64,000 nucleotides of DNA from the NCBI GenBank assembly GCA_017506865.1, contig JAFCMP010000390.1, forward strand, positions 186,001-250,000, in the 5' to 3' direction. Under the pieces are notes generated by a model. The model was not told the origin of the DNA. It did no database searches and was given only the letters and a program-made list of their open reading frames with translations. This document shows, one piece after another, positions 25,201-36,679 of the stretch. Made by a program: the position numbers and the translations under genes. How positions within the stretch are numbered: position 1 is the stretch's first letter; each line of letters begins with the position of its first letter. Origin of the DNA: Tribonema minus. Its lineage: Eukaryota; Sar; Xanthophyceae; Tribonematales; Tribonemataceae.

Positions 25201-28200
25201 GCCACTGCGGCGTCGCGCCCTCGCCCGCGGTGGCGGCGGCGTGCTCGCGCATCGCCGCGATCATGGCGGACATCGCCGCGCCCTGGCAGAGCACACAATA
25301 AAGCGCAGACGCATGAGCGGGGTCCACAAGTGAAGGAGCAAGGGGCGCCGGACGTGCCGCGGCGGCGGCGGCGTGCGTGACGCCGTGCGCACGCCGCGCG
25401 GCAGCCGCTGCCGCGTTTGATCGAGTGCAAGCGCGGACATGCGGACGGGGCGTGCTGTGATGATGCCATACGGTGCAGGCGCTCCCCACCCGCGCTGGCA
25501 CGCAGACACCAGCAGGCGACGACGCTACGGAGGCGATGGCTTTGTTAGCAGCGCTGCACTTGCGCAGGGGGGGGTTGGACCGGGGGGGGAGGGTGGGTCG
25601 CAATACTTTACGCGACACAATTGAAGCCATGGTTCAGGGGCGAGTTTGCACTGCGCGCTCCTCGCACACTGTGTCGCCCAGCCGATACTGACGGCACGTG
25701 CGTCGAAAACTGGCTCCAACAGCAGCGGCACGCTGAATCACGTGTAGTAGCAGGGTACCAGCCTTCTGCAGTATATGCATACGGGGACCATACCCCCCCA
25801 AATCAATGGGGCGCGTATCAGTCAGGTCCTTCTACACACGATGCATAAGTTGAAGTTGCGCCTCGTCTTCTCCATCAACGCTCTGACGGCTCGTCAGCGC
25901 ACAATCGCGGAGCATGCGCGACGTTGACAGCGCGCTGCCGCAATGGAGGTGACCAGCAGAAGTACAGCGAGCCCTAACCCTAGCCCTAGGTCATCATCAG
26001 TGCTCACTCACCTCTGCGCGCCCGCGCTCGGCCTTGGACAGGGAGGCATCCGTCATCGCCGCGAACGCTTTTTCGTAGCCGGCCTGAGGCGTCCAGGGCA
26101 GAGCGTGCAGCGCAAGAAGGAGCAGGGAGGGGGGGGCAGCGCGCGGCGTCACGCGTTGCATGAACGTACACGTTGGCGCGCGTGCGGTGCGCTGCGTGCC
26201 GGCGGCGAGCACTGCCCCCGGTCACACTCCGGACGCACACTCGATGAGCGCATGGCGTGCATTCCACATGGCGCCCGCTTGGACGCGTCTACAACTGCCA
26301 GTACGCTGACACACGAAGCATGCCTGCGCGATCGACAAAGCACCCCGCCCCCCCACACACACACGCACTTCCTGAAGAGATTGGCAGTGCGCAACAACTG
26401 GTTTTGAGGTTATACTGATGCTTGCGCTTCCATTCGGTGGATTCTTTTTTTGAGTATTTATGAAAACGAATCAAAAGATCGTAGAGCTCTAGGTGACAAG
26501 GGATGGTTAGTGCATGGCTTCTGCCATAAGACTGCCAGCAGCGCACCAGGCTGCAGTACGCGCAGGTACTCGCACTGAGCGGACCCCATCTGCGGGCACG
26601 CACGGATGACCAGAGTTCAACTTGAAGTGGTGCAAGCAGACCCCGAGCTCCGCCAGCCCCTGCAGGCGCCCCAAGAGCCGTCCCGCATCGGACTGCGGTG
26701 AACCGCGTACCTTCCGCGCCGCCTTGTGGTAATTTTTACAGCGAACCGCGTACCTTCCGTGCCGCCTTGTGGTAATCTTTATACCGGACGGGGTTCCTCA
26801 CGCTCGTCAGGTCCGCGGGCGGCGCGGACGCGGCGAGGTCGGCCTGCGCGCTGAGCAGCGGCTGCAGCTCCCTGCGCGGCGCGCGCGCGCGCGAGAGAGG
26901 GAGAGCGCGCGCCGCGTGTGCGTTTGCGTGTGCGTCAATGTAGGCGTGTGAGCTGCTGCATGCGCATGCGCACGCGCGCGTGTGTGTGCGTGCGCGTGTG
27001 CGTGTGTGTGTGTGTGTGTGCGTGTGCGTGCAGGGACATGGGGCAGGGTACCGGCGGCAGTGGCCCAGTGGCGACGCGAGCGCGGACTGCGCCTGACGCG
27101 CGGGCCGCGGACCGAGGCAGCGGTCGGGGGGCGCCTCGGTGGGCACGCGACGAAACGCAGGCACACGGCCATGCATGCGCACGGGGACAGACACGAAGCG
27201 CTGGAGGACATGCGCGCTCAGGGGTGCGTCAGGGGGGGCGTGCGGGGGGGCGAGGGGCGGAGAGGAGCGCGCGCCGCGCCGCGCCGCTGAGCGTTGAGGT
27301 CAGGGTAACTGGAGTGCATGGGGGGTGGAGGCGACGCGCATCGTCCGCCGGCAGGCACGTCTGACGCATGCCAGAGCGCATGCATGGACGAGACACATCA
27401 TCAGAACTGGATGCCCCGAACAATTTTGCTGGAGCAGCGGTCTTCAAGCACTCAGCAGACGTTGAGGCGGCGAGGTCAACGTGTCACGGAACACGAGCAG
27501 CGGCGCACCTGTGCGCCAGCTGTAGCGCGTCAATGACCTCCGCCTCCGGGACCTGGGAGCCGCTGAACTCTATCATCAGCGTCCGCGTCTGCGGAGCGCG
27601 GAGGGGGAGAGGCACGGGGGCAGCAGCGCACGTCACGAAAGCGGCTTACGGAACAGCGGAAGCGGTGCCCGGCGACCACAGGCGGTGGCGCAGCGGCGCA
27701 CCAAAGGGGCCACGCTTGTAAGGCCGTTGTGATGTGTGAGACGCCGGGGGTCTCGTACGGCGTCGGGCAGCAGTTGCAGCACATGCGTGCGTGCGACGCT
27801 GCAGAGTGCTGCTGCACGGAGCCTTGAGTGCGGCGACTGCAGAGCCCTGCCACACGGCTCTCTGTGACCCATGCCTGCCGGCGCCGGCTGCGCGGTGCGA
27901 GTCACATTCGATGCACTGTCACAAGACTCTGGCGGCAGACTCCCTGGTCCAACACAGGCAGCTTCTCAGGTGGATATCACGAGTGGCGGATTGACTACAG
28001 CTGTCGAGTACCCTAGAGCATTGCAGCTGGCATAACGTAGATACGCTGAGGTCCAAGCGCTGCGTCTCGTCAGACCCCACACACGGTGCGAACGAGCTGT
28101 ACTTCAGTTCCGCGACGACGCGTGCGCTAGCATCACCACACTCGGTTGGCTGTTTGAACGCCATGCACAGGGGGAGAACCGCCTGCGGCACATCCCCTAC

Positions 28201-30209
28201 AGTCTCTACTTCACCCACTCCCAGTACAAGGCATGCTGGCCCATGACCCGATGCACGTCCTTCTCAATCAGGGTTTTGAGTGTACAGTAGTGAACAGCGC
28301 CAGTGACTGCTCGACATGCAGCGCCGCAGTATTGCACGCGCCGTTCAAATGCGGCGCCTCTAGAGAGCGCATGCGCTTGCATCTGCCCGCCCCAGCGTCA
28401 GCGCACGCGCTTTTCGTAGCTGCGGGGTCCTGATCTGCCGCTGCGAACAATACTGCAAAACAGACAGGTTCACATATCCGCAAGGCTCCGAGGCGCACCT
28501 GTTGAGGTCCCCCCCCCCCCCCCACACACACACACACACCACTCCTTTTGCATGCAACTTCAACTTCAACTGACCTCCGTGCCGGCGTACAGCAGATCCA
28601 TGGTCCCGCGCGCCGCGAGCTCCCGCACGTCCGGGTTCACCACCAGCCAGCCATCGATGCGCCCCACGCGCACCGCCGCCACGGGCCCGGCAAAGGGTAT
28701 GGTGCTCATCATCAGCGCAGCGCTCGCCGAGTTGATCGCCATGGTGACCGCGTCGCCCGCGCCGTCCGTCGCCTGGAGCGTCGAGAGCACCTTGTGGGAT
28801 GCAGCCGGGGGGAGGGGGGGGGGGTTGTTTGAGTGCAATGCGGCCGGCAGCATCGGCAGTGCTGCGCAGGGCGGCAGCGGCGCGGCGCGGCAGCGGCGCT
28901 GCTTGAATAAGGCTGGTGTGTGCGGCCTTCGGCTCGCAACGCAGCACTGAACACTGGCCGCTGCGTCGTAGGGCGGCGAGTGCGGGCCGCGGTCAGCCGG
29001 CGCGCCGGGGGGGGGGGCGCGTGCGACAGGATTGGAGCGTGGACCGGCTGCTTACGCGGCGTGGCGGCGTTGCGGCGACAGCGACGCTTGCGCAAGCGCA
29101 CACGCCGCAGAGCAGTACATGACGATGATTACATGACGCACAAGGCTCAATCGTGTGGCAAGAACAGTTCACCTGCGTCGGGCAGCAGTAGCGCTGGTGG
29201 AAGAGGGGCCGCAGCACCCGGTCCACCGCGCGCCCCACCAGAATTTCCTTGTCGCCGGCATTTGCGTCACGCCGGTCCCGGGTGCGGGGGATTTTGCCGG
29301 CCGAGTGCGCCTGCGTCGTCAACAGATGCGTCAGAGGCGCTGTGACATCAAACACTTGACGACACCCTCGGCACCACGAGAGAGCACCTGCAGGTGCGGC
29401 GCGCAAGTGTCGTGGCCACGTGTTGAGCAGAAGTTGTTCAAAGAGAGTTCATGCGCAAATGCCGGGCAAGGCTGCTTTTTGAGGCACATGTTTCATAGAT
29501 CCTTTGTGCGTGCTGCTGCGCGGTGACATGCATTCTGCAGTGGTGGGCAGTGCTGCGCCAGGGGAATACTCAATTAATTTGCCAGCATCAAGAGAACTCC
29601 TGCGAGTTACACGAATGGACGGGACAGAGACTTGTAGCAAGTCTGACCACTGCGCAGATCGTCCGTGCTGTCATTCTTATGACCAGAAGACTGGAGGGCG
29701 GGAGCACAGCTGCAACTGCAATTCATAGTGCTTGCCTTTTCTCTGTAGTCCACAGTCAGAGGCAGAAAACCCGACTCGTCAGGCGCTTTCCTGTCTGCCA
29801 CGACCGTCGTCAGCACCACTGTGTCGTCTTGCCGGGCCAATATGGCACCGTCAGCCAGAGCTGCTATCCTCCCAGTTTCCAATTTGAAGAGGCTGAAGGC
29901 ATTGCAAAGGGACTGTGTCGTAAGTACAAGAGCAGAGTTGCCAAGCCCCTGGTAGTTGACTCAGTCAAAGGGATCAGATGCCACCAGGTAAATCAATAGA
30001 AGCGTTAAGTTGGCAATCGATTGACAAGACGGTAATGAACTCATTGCTTCATGGCATGTTGAGACTGTTCCAGTATACCTGCGGCCAACTCGACAACTTG
30101 TGCGCTCCACGGTAACGCGTCTGCGCTGATGATGCGCCAGCGCGCCGCTTCGCCGGCTGCACCATCGCACATCCGCTCGCGGCACCGTCAGCCGCAACGC
30201 CCGCCACAT
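11168..30209 (-). CDS. pnp: Polynucleotide phosphorylase with long acidic tail and SAP-like C-terminal module
   Basis: PNPase is a phosphorolytic 3'-5' exoribonuclease, organellar here. At least 1292 aa against about 700 in bacteria. The Arg-rich N-terminus lacks a signal peptide, so mitochondrial targeting is likely. Seen in order: first RNase PH domain (VDRVLRPLF); helical region; second RNase PH domain ([22 protein letters not shown], metal-binding EDHYGDMDF); KH ([16 protein letters not shown]); S1 ([13 protein letters not shown]). Exons: 30209-30079, 29892-29736, 29310-29173, 28790-28575, 27588-27509, 26871-26754, 26083-26012, 25282-25161, 24485-24327, 23733-23613, 23096-22978, 22227-21982, 21183-21084, 20550-20461, 19799-19737, 18859-18707, 18213-18175, 17231-17106, 16655-16596, 15996-15745, 15384-15127, 14949-14862, 14303-14077, 13456-13227, 12315-11933, 11295-11168. 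Codon phase is kept throughout. The last exon ends at GTACGG, so the stop lies further on. Confidence 0.92.
15680..15735. repeat. CA-rich microsatellite in a PNPase intron
   Basis: Runs of CACACA interrupted by CGCGCG and ATG lie between PNPase exons 20 and 21. Similar dinucleotide tracts occur at about 26970-27030 (GT-rich) and 28523-28539 (CA), also in introns of this gene. Confidence 0.85.
16277..16302 (+). repeat. Interstitial telomere-like repeat (TTAGGG)n
   Basis: Four perfect tandem TTAGGG units preceded by AGGG sit inside the PNPase intron 16595-15997. A shorter opposite-strand version (CCCTAACCCTAGCCCTAGG) lies at 25972-25990 in another PNPase intron. TTAGGG is the telomere unit of many eukaryotes. 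Here it is internal. Confidence 0.9.
22239..22275 (+). repeat. 37-bp uninterrupted G run, a C-tract on the PNPase strand
   Basis: This is the longest homopolymer in the window. On the transcribed minus strand it is a C run ending about ten bases before the acceptor of PNPase exon 12 (22227). It may serve as the polypyrimidine tract. Such a length will be unstable and hard to sequence, so the exact count is uncertain. Confidence 0.9.
26700..26782 (-). repeat. 43-bp tandem duplication of a PNPase exon end and splice donor
   Basis: GAACCGCGTACCTTCCG and the following bases occur at 26700 and again at 26743 with few differences. On the minus strand each copy contains the end of exon 6 (ACCACAAGGCGGC..GGAAG) followed by GTACGCGG. 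Only the proximal donor (exon end 26754) keeps the frame. Reading on into the distal copy meets TAA after five codons. Confidence 0.8.
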
Positions 30210-30338
30210 ACTTGGCGCTACCGGTGGTTCCTGTTCAATTGATCACAGCAGGATCTTCAAGCGGGAAGTTGAAGTTGTGATTGTGGTTCACGCGTTTAGG
30301 CACCATTCCATCCTCGTAATCAACGAAGCCGCCACATC
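30210..30338. promoter_or_regulatory. Shared 129-bp region between divergent PNPase and RPL12
   Basis: The start codons of PNPase (30209, minus) and RPL12 (30339, plus) are 129 bp apart. The region contains a GTTGAAGTTG element of the dispersed TTGAAG type around 30267. A shared promoter is inferred from the distance only. Confidence 0.4.
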
Positions 30339-33300
30339 ATGGGCCCTCCTCCTCCTGCGTCGGCAGAAGAGAAGTGAGTATGCCTCCAGGTGCCTGCTGC
30401 TGGTGCACTGATTCGTGCTGTCCACTGTGACGCCGAACTCACAGCGTTGGCACATGGTCCAAACTCAGGCTGCAACTGTGCTGTTGCGCCCTGCAGGTAT
30501 GTGGTGCTCCGTGCCATTGGCGGTGAGGTAGGAAACACGGCCGCCCTGGCCCCCAAGCTGGGTCCCCTGGGTCTGTCTCCCAAGAAAATTGGTGAGGACA
30601 TCCAGAAGAGCACCATGGACTGGAAGGGCCTGCCCATCACGGTCAAGCTCACCATCGTCAACCGTCAGGTGACTGCTCGGCACACATGCCTTGCGATTTC
30701 AGGCATTGCTTCCTGTATTTAAGTATGGAGTCGCTTTGCTGATGTTTCCACGAGCGCGTTGTAGCCGAACCTCTAGTTTGATCTGCCGTTCGGGTCAGCC
30801 ACGCGCGACTGGGCAGCTGGCATGTAGTAGTACAGGCGTTGGTGCTTTTTTCAATGCTGCTGATGTCATTAGGTTTCACAGTTTATGGCATGTTGACAAT
30901 GACATTCTGAGTGTCTCGATGCTATCTCTGCCTGCGCACCTGCTAGACAGCGCGCCCTCGACACTAAAGGCTTGTCAGCATCTTCAAAGTTCACGAGTGC
31001 AGCAAGAGCAAGTGTCAAGCTGGCCATGTCATCTCCATCAGGCAGAGTCTTGGGCTGCTGCAGTGCTGTCTGTAGGCTGTTGTGATCCCATTGCTGGCAG
31101 ACCCTCCCGCATCATCAATGGCAGCATACACCCAGCAACACTGCAATTGCATTGGGGAACAGAACAGTCATCGCCCATCGCACCGCACCCGTAACTGTGT
31201 GCACCAGCCCACTGCTCCATGGCCAGTACTGCACACTGCTGCACATACTGCTCATTGGTCGACCATCCGCTGCCGCGCGGGGGCCTCCCACTGATGCCAT
31301 CATCATTCAGCGTACTGCAGCGCTGCATGCAGTGTCATGGGTGTCAACCTGCCAGCGCGGACGCATGGTTGCGCGCAATTGCTGCAGCTGGCGGGCACAA
31401 CGGACATCGAGAACGTGTGTCAATCTGCAGTCAGCAGTCAACGCTCGCAGAGCCACTCGGAGGCGCAGTTGAGCAATCTGCAGACAGCAGCTCATGCCGT
31501 CGCGGACGTGCGAACGGGCGCGGTGTCTGCCGGTGGGGCGGGCACGGCGGAGTTGAGCGGGAGTGGAGAGGCTGCTTGCGTGGCGCGCAGTCGCCAACGC
31601 ATGCATAACGGGAACGCATCTCTCCTCCGCGCAGCAGACCACTGCTCACACAGGCTGCGCGTGGCCTCCATGACTCAATGCTCAGTGCTGAGCTGCTCCG
31701 CGAGTCAGTCTCGTCACTTGGACTGTGCAACGCTTGAAGTTATCTGACCCTGCGCGCATCTGCCGCTGCGACGCTGCAGGCGACCGTGTCGGTGATCCCC
31801 TCGGCGTCGTCGCTCATCCTCAAGGCGCTCAACGAGCCCGAGCGCGACCGCAAGAAGGTGAGGGTTGCGCATTGCGTTCGGCTTGTTGAAACCGCTGCTG
31901 CCGATCTGCGGCAACACCGCGCACCAGGATTGGTCTGCGCTTCTGGTCATCTGTGGACAGCATCATGCTCATGTGGCAGCAGCAGCATGTAGTACTGCTG
32001 ATCCCATTTTACACGCACCAAGGTGGAGATGGCGGTTGCTTGAGAGCGCCACAGTCTATATGTGCCGCACAATCTGCCACTTTCTTGTCTTGCGGGAATC
32101 GCCATGAGACAGCGGTGCCTTAAATGAATCAGCTGGCTCACCCCGTGCGCACCGCCGGCGTCACGCAGGTCAAGCACGTCAAGCACGACGGCAACGTGAC
32201 CCTGGACCAGATCATCGACGTGGCACGCGTCATGCGCGCACGCTCCATGGCGCGCACGCTGGCGGGCACCGTCAAGGTCAGTCAGTGCTCAGCTGTTTGT
32301 CTGCTCCGCACCGGGAGCAGGTGCAATTGGTCGTGAGGACTACCAGCAGCCGGCATCAGCCAATGAGTTGCCGGCAGCGATGTGGGCACCGCCTTGTGGC
32401 CGCGCATCGTCTCTGTAACATGTGTCCCCTTCCACATGCATTCGCCAGCGACGCGTCTTGCCACCAGAGGCAGCATTCAGTACAAGGGCCTCACGTTGAA
32501 TTTCAGTTGAAGTTCTTCAGTTGAAGTTCAGTGAGTCGATGTCTTTTGGTGGTTTAGCAAAAACCGGCTCGGCTGATCCCGGCTAAAGCGTCTCACCTTT
32601 GGCCTGCCAGTCCCCCTGTGACCAAGCGTGCAGGCGGGAGACCACCCCATGCACTGATGCCATGGCGCTCACAACTGCACGCACTGGCGATGCTTGTGCT
32701 CTCCCATCTCTCAGTTCACAACAGCAGAACAGCAGCGCTCTTGATCACCATGATGCAGGCGCTGATGATCATGATCTCTCATGATCCTGCTTTCATGACC
32801 GTCTCGTTGGTGTGCAGGAGGTGCTTGGCACCGCCTTCTCCGTGGGCTGCACCGTCAACGGCATGGCCCCCAGGTGCGTGTACATTGCAGGTGTGCTGAG
32901 CGTTGTAGTGCTTTTGATGGGTCTGAGTCTGCATGTGTAGTACGTCATATACTATTTGAAACTTGTGTCAATGGTGGCAACAGCAGGGAGCAAAGGCTCG
33001 GCGATGTGCTCATGTGAAGTTACTCTGCTGCCGTCTGGGGTACATGTGTGCACTTTCTCATTCAGTGGCCGGGCTGAGTGTCCATACTTGCCGTCTGTCT
33101 GATAGATGGTCAGTACAACAATGACCTTGATCACCGCAGCGCATGCTACACCAACCCTGTGATCACCAGTGCTGAAACGCCTGCAGCAGATGGGAACTGC
33201 CGATTGGTGATGTGACGTGCCTCAACTGTTCCCTGTGCCAGCATGCTACGATCACAGAACGCTCGCCCAGTGACACCGCCTGAATAATGAGTTTACACAA

Positions 33301-33406
33301 GCGCCTTCACCCCCACTGCCTCCGTGCACGCGTACTCGTCTGTAACGCGCGCAGGGACGTGCAGAAGGCGATCACCGACGGCGAGATTGTCATCCCCGAC
33401 GCCTAG
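30339..33406 (+). CDS. RPL12: 60S ribosomal protein L12 (uL11), cytosolic, 6 exons
   Basis: This is a large-subunit stalk-base protein binding 26S rRNA in the GTPase centre. The spliced product is 166 aa, normal for eukaryotic L12. Characteristic segments are [61 protein letters not shown] and [12 protein letters not shown]. Exons: 30339-30373, 30497-30668, 31780-31857, 32169-32276, 32818-32873, 33355-33406. All junctions restore the reading frame and all introns are GT-AG. The first exon codes for only twelve residues ([11 protein letters not shown] and part of a Lys codon). The gene is divergent from PNPase and convergent with SDF2. The identification is firm. Confidence 0.97.
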
Positions 33407-33885
33407 ACGGCAGCTTGCGGGCAGCGGGCGGCGTGTTGGAGCTAGTGCTGCGCCAGTTAATGCAATGCACTTCCGATGCCTTCCCGTCAGTTGCAACCCG
33501 CCGCGGCGCTCTGTCTTTTGCCTGCAGTCACAGTGTCTGCGCGTTGCAACCTGAAGGTTGTTTGCTGGTCCACGCTTGAAGCGACTGAAGCAAACAACAT
33601 GCATGCCACACAACTTGCACCAGCAGAGACGACATGCCACGGGCCACAGAAAACCATGTGCTCATTTGTATTGAGAAGCCGATTGCAGGCACAGCGGCGC
33701 ATGCGCTGATGCCGCCTGATGCCGCCTCCACGTCGTCTCGTACACTTTGTGTGCTGTACAGCACGTGAACTCAGTAGTGTCGTGTGACTGGGTCACGTGC
33801 GGCACATCGTCTCGCCTGTTACCACTGGCGCTGAACAAGATCTCAATGCACACATCGGCCACCTTTCCGGGGCAAACACGCGCTA
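33407..33885. other. Intergenic 3' region between convergent RPL12 and SDF2
   Basis: The 479 bp between the two stop codons should hold both 3' UTRs. I see no additional gene or clear polyadenylation signal. Confidence 0.5.
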
Positions 33886-35702
33886 TCATGCATTGGAGCT
33901 GAGGAACAGTCCTTGAGTGGCGGCCCACTGCGCATTCTCGCCTCTGTCAGTGTGGCACGCCACCTCCTGCTGCCCGATGATGGGGCAGTGCGGGCAGTTG
34001 GCCTGCGTGAACCGCGCGTCGGCGGTGCTGTACAGGTACTTCTTGGTGTCCACGCTGCGCAACATGATCTGCGCGGCGGAGTTGCGGCGGCGGACTTGAT
34101 GTCAGTCATCAACGAGCGGTGCTTTCATTTCCATCTTTGGGCACTTGATCGCTTTGCAGCAACCAAGGCATCAGTGCTGCACTGTTGGGTGTCAAGCCAG
34201 CTACTCTTCACAGTTGTAGGCGGGGGTGTACCCACGCCATTGCAGCTGCGCTGCGCACTGAATCGGTCAAACAGGTATGGCACGCGCTTCGAGAGGCGGA
34301 AGTGGTACGCTACAATGATGAAAGACAAGCAACCTCAAGTGCAACTGTAACCTGAAGTCACACGGTGAATGCTGCACTGTTCACAGTCCCCCTTTGTACC
34401 CTAGTGAGAAAGGATTGTGGCAGACACGCAGATGCGCTGCACGCAAGTGCACTGCTGCGCTTGCAACAGCTGCCCTGTCACGCAGCCTGATGCACCTACT
34501 GATGATGCGCACGGCTTCACAGGGTGCTGCAACTGCGATTCAAGTGCAGCCTGCTCACCTTGCCATCTTTCAGCCAGCTGCCAGAGCTGGGGTCCACGCA
34601 TTCCACTACCCAGTTGTCGCCGCTGTCGCCGTCGCCCTGCGCACAGCACGACAAGGCCACGGTACTTGAGTTCGACGCATCCATACAGTGATGCTGGCGA
34701 GGGTCGGCAGTGCTGTACATGAGTGCTGGGGTATATATGTGCTGTATTTGGGTCTACATGCGTAGTCCACTTGCCATTCTGGTCTCATCCTGAAGCTGTG
34801 CCAATGCTCATAAACTGACCATACTGTTTGCATCTTGGAGCTGCCGCAAGCTCATCTGTACAACCTGGCTACCCAAGCATTTAACTGTCATGTGCCGGTA
34901 GCACCACTTCTGTGGCAGCTGGCGAACTTGCACAAGCTACAGCGATGAGCAAGCGGCGGGGTCTGCATGCGGCGCCTGACGCAGAGCTGACTGTGGCAGC
35001 GTGGCAGTCACGGTGCGCCAAGCACTGAGTGAGTGTTGCGGATGCACAACGCCTGCTGCCTCACCTCCTCTCCGAAGGCAGAGACCTCCTGCAGCCTCAG
35101 CAGCGGGCTGACGAAGCGGTGCGTGTGCAGGTTCTTCTGCGTAAACATGTGCTCCAGCCGCACGATCCCGCCGCACTTCACCACGGTGCCCGCCTCGCTG
35201 CTCAGCGATTGCAATTGGGTAGGCAGAGGCGATGCATGAGCAACACAGAGCAGCTAGGTTTCAGCCAGCTTCGTTGCACCAGTCAACTCAAACACGCTGC
35301 TGCACTACTTTCCACGCACTTATGAAAATGAACGTCTGACAACAGAGATCCATTTCTGAACTGCTTGAGCATCAGGGCTGGCGCCAATGTGTATGCCGGA
35401 CAAGCATGTGCAGTGATGACCCTCTAACAGGACTGAACTCCTAGACGCATTCGCACTCACCATGGCAGCCCATTGTGCGGCTCCTTCACAATAAACAGCT
35501 CCCCTTGGTCGTCCGCAGCGCCGTTGGCAGTGACACTCTGCTGCCCTGAGCCCGCCCCCCACCGCACCTGGTGCGAATGCAATTGGTAACCTGTCTTCAC
35601 GTGCTGCAGCTTAACGGTCGAACCGCAAGTGACCTCTACATCTCGCCCGGCTGCTAGACCCGCCAGCGCGCTCAGAGCGAACAAAGTTGCCACCCTTGCC
35701 AT
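33886..35702 (-). CDS. SDF2: SDF2-like ER protein with MIR repeats, 4 exons
   Basis: Stromal cell-derived factor 2-like proteins are ER-lumenal MIR-domain proteins that work with chaperones on unfolded glycoproteins. The product is 211 aa, the usual size. A signal peptide (MARVATLFALSALAGLAAG) opens the protein. MIR repeats follow: VTCGSTVKLQHVKTGYQLHS with GSGQQSVT; VKCGGIVRLEH with NLHTHRF and QEVSAFGEE; DNWVVEC; SVDTKKYLYS with IIGQQEVAC. Exons: 35702-35461, 35197-35065, 34636-34559, 34068-33886, all GT-AG and in phase. ATG 35702 is chosen because it gives the signal peptide directly; an upstream in-frame non-ATG extension to 35783 is ignored. The C-terminus (GLFLSSNA) carries no HDEL/KDEL retrieval signal, so retention would depend on a partner (inference). 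Confidence 0.95.
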
Positions 35703-36679
35703 TGTTTGATGCTGTGATGTCGTCCTGGGGCTCTCTATATGTAGCAAATCGAAGCAGCAGCACAGCCCAAAGAGCAGCAGCATCAGCTCAATGATTCAGG
35801 CAATGGTTGAAGGATTGGTGTTGATGCATGGAAAATGCACATACACTCAATTGGAGCAATTTTGACAATGCCTGTGCATTGAAAGATTTGAGACGGTGTC
35901 TAAGATGCATGGTATGTAAAGCCAGCATGAATTAGGTCAAGGCCAAAAGCGCTTCGAGGACGTGAGCTTTTCTGGCAACAATGCTTCTCAAGAGGGACAT
36001 TGATTTACTGCATCTGTGTGGAAGAATCCCCGGCAAGTCAACTTTGCTTAATGATTGCTGTCGCGAAGGCACCATGTCAGTCTGGACGCGCTAATCATTA
36101 TGGCGCTTGGGAGATTGCAGGTTCATCTGTTTCAACTGCTTTCAAGCTCTGCACTGATTACCTGATTTATTGCTGCTCCAGAGTGTCGTACTCAGAGAAG
36201 ATGACCAGGTAGCGTCACAGGAGGGAGCGAGTGTCGGCGGTTCACAAACAGAGCAGTTGCACGTGTCGATCCTTCGTTAACACGTGGCATACTTCGTGCA
36301 CGCTCACGTCGGAACCCGGGTTTTTCAAACATTTGAAAACCCGGTTTGTGGGAGTTCTTCTTCTCTTTTTTATTCATGATCGAAGCGCTGAGGGAGCTAG
36401 GCACGCACCTCCTCCGCTGTGATGTGATAGCGACCAAGCGGACATTGACGCACGCCGGCACCTTGTGCAGTCCACGCTCGGGCATCAGCGCTCGCCTGCA
36501 CCGCGCCAGGTCGCGGTTCAACCTTCGCCCTGTTGTCCTACGCGCAGCTGTGTTCCAACTTCCTCAGCTGCGGAGCCGATCTCAGCGCAGTCCTGAAAGC
36601 TGGCGCCACAACAGCTGCAGTTGGTGCTCGATCGCTTGTGTAAGCTCCGTTGCGGACTGTTGGCACTGCAGCGAATATC
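35703..36679. other. Intergenic region between divergent SDF2 and the bactofilin-like gene
   Basis: About 980 bp of comparatively AT-rich DNA. It contains a near-perfect hairpin at 36316-36350, where AACCCGGGTTTTTCAAA faces TTTGAAAACCCGGTTTG. No ORF here looks coding; promoters of both flanking genes are expected. Confidence 0.5.
36316..36350. repeat. Short palindrome/hairpin upstream of the bactofilin-like gene
   Basis: The arms AACCCGGGTTTTTCAAA and TTTGAAAACCCGGTTTG are complementary over about 16 bp with a 2-3 nt loop. It could be an operator-like site or an RNA hairpin. No function can be read from the sequence. Confidence 0.6.
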
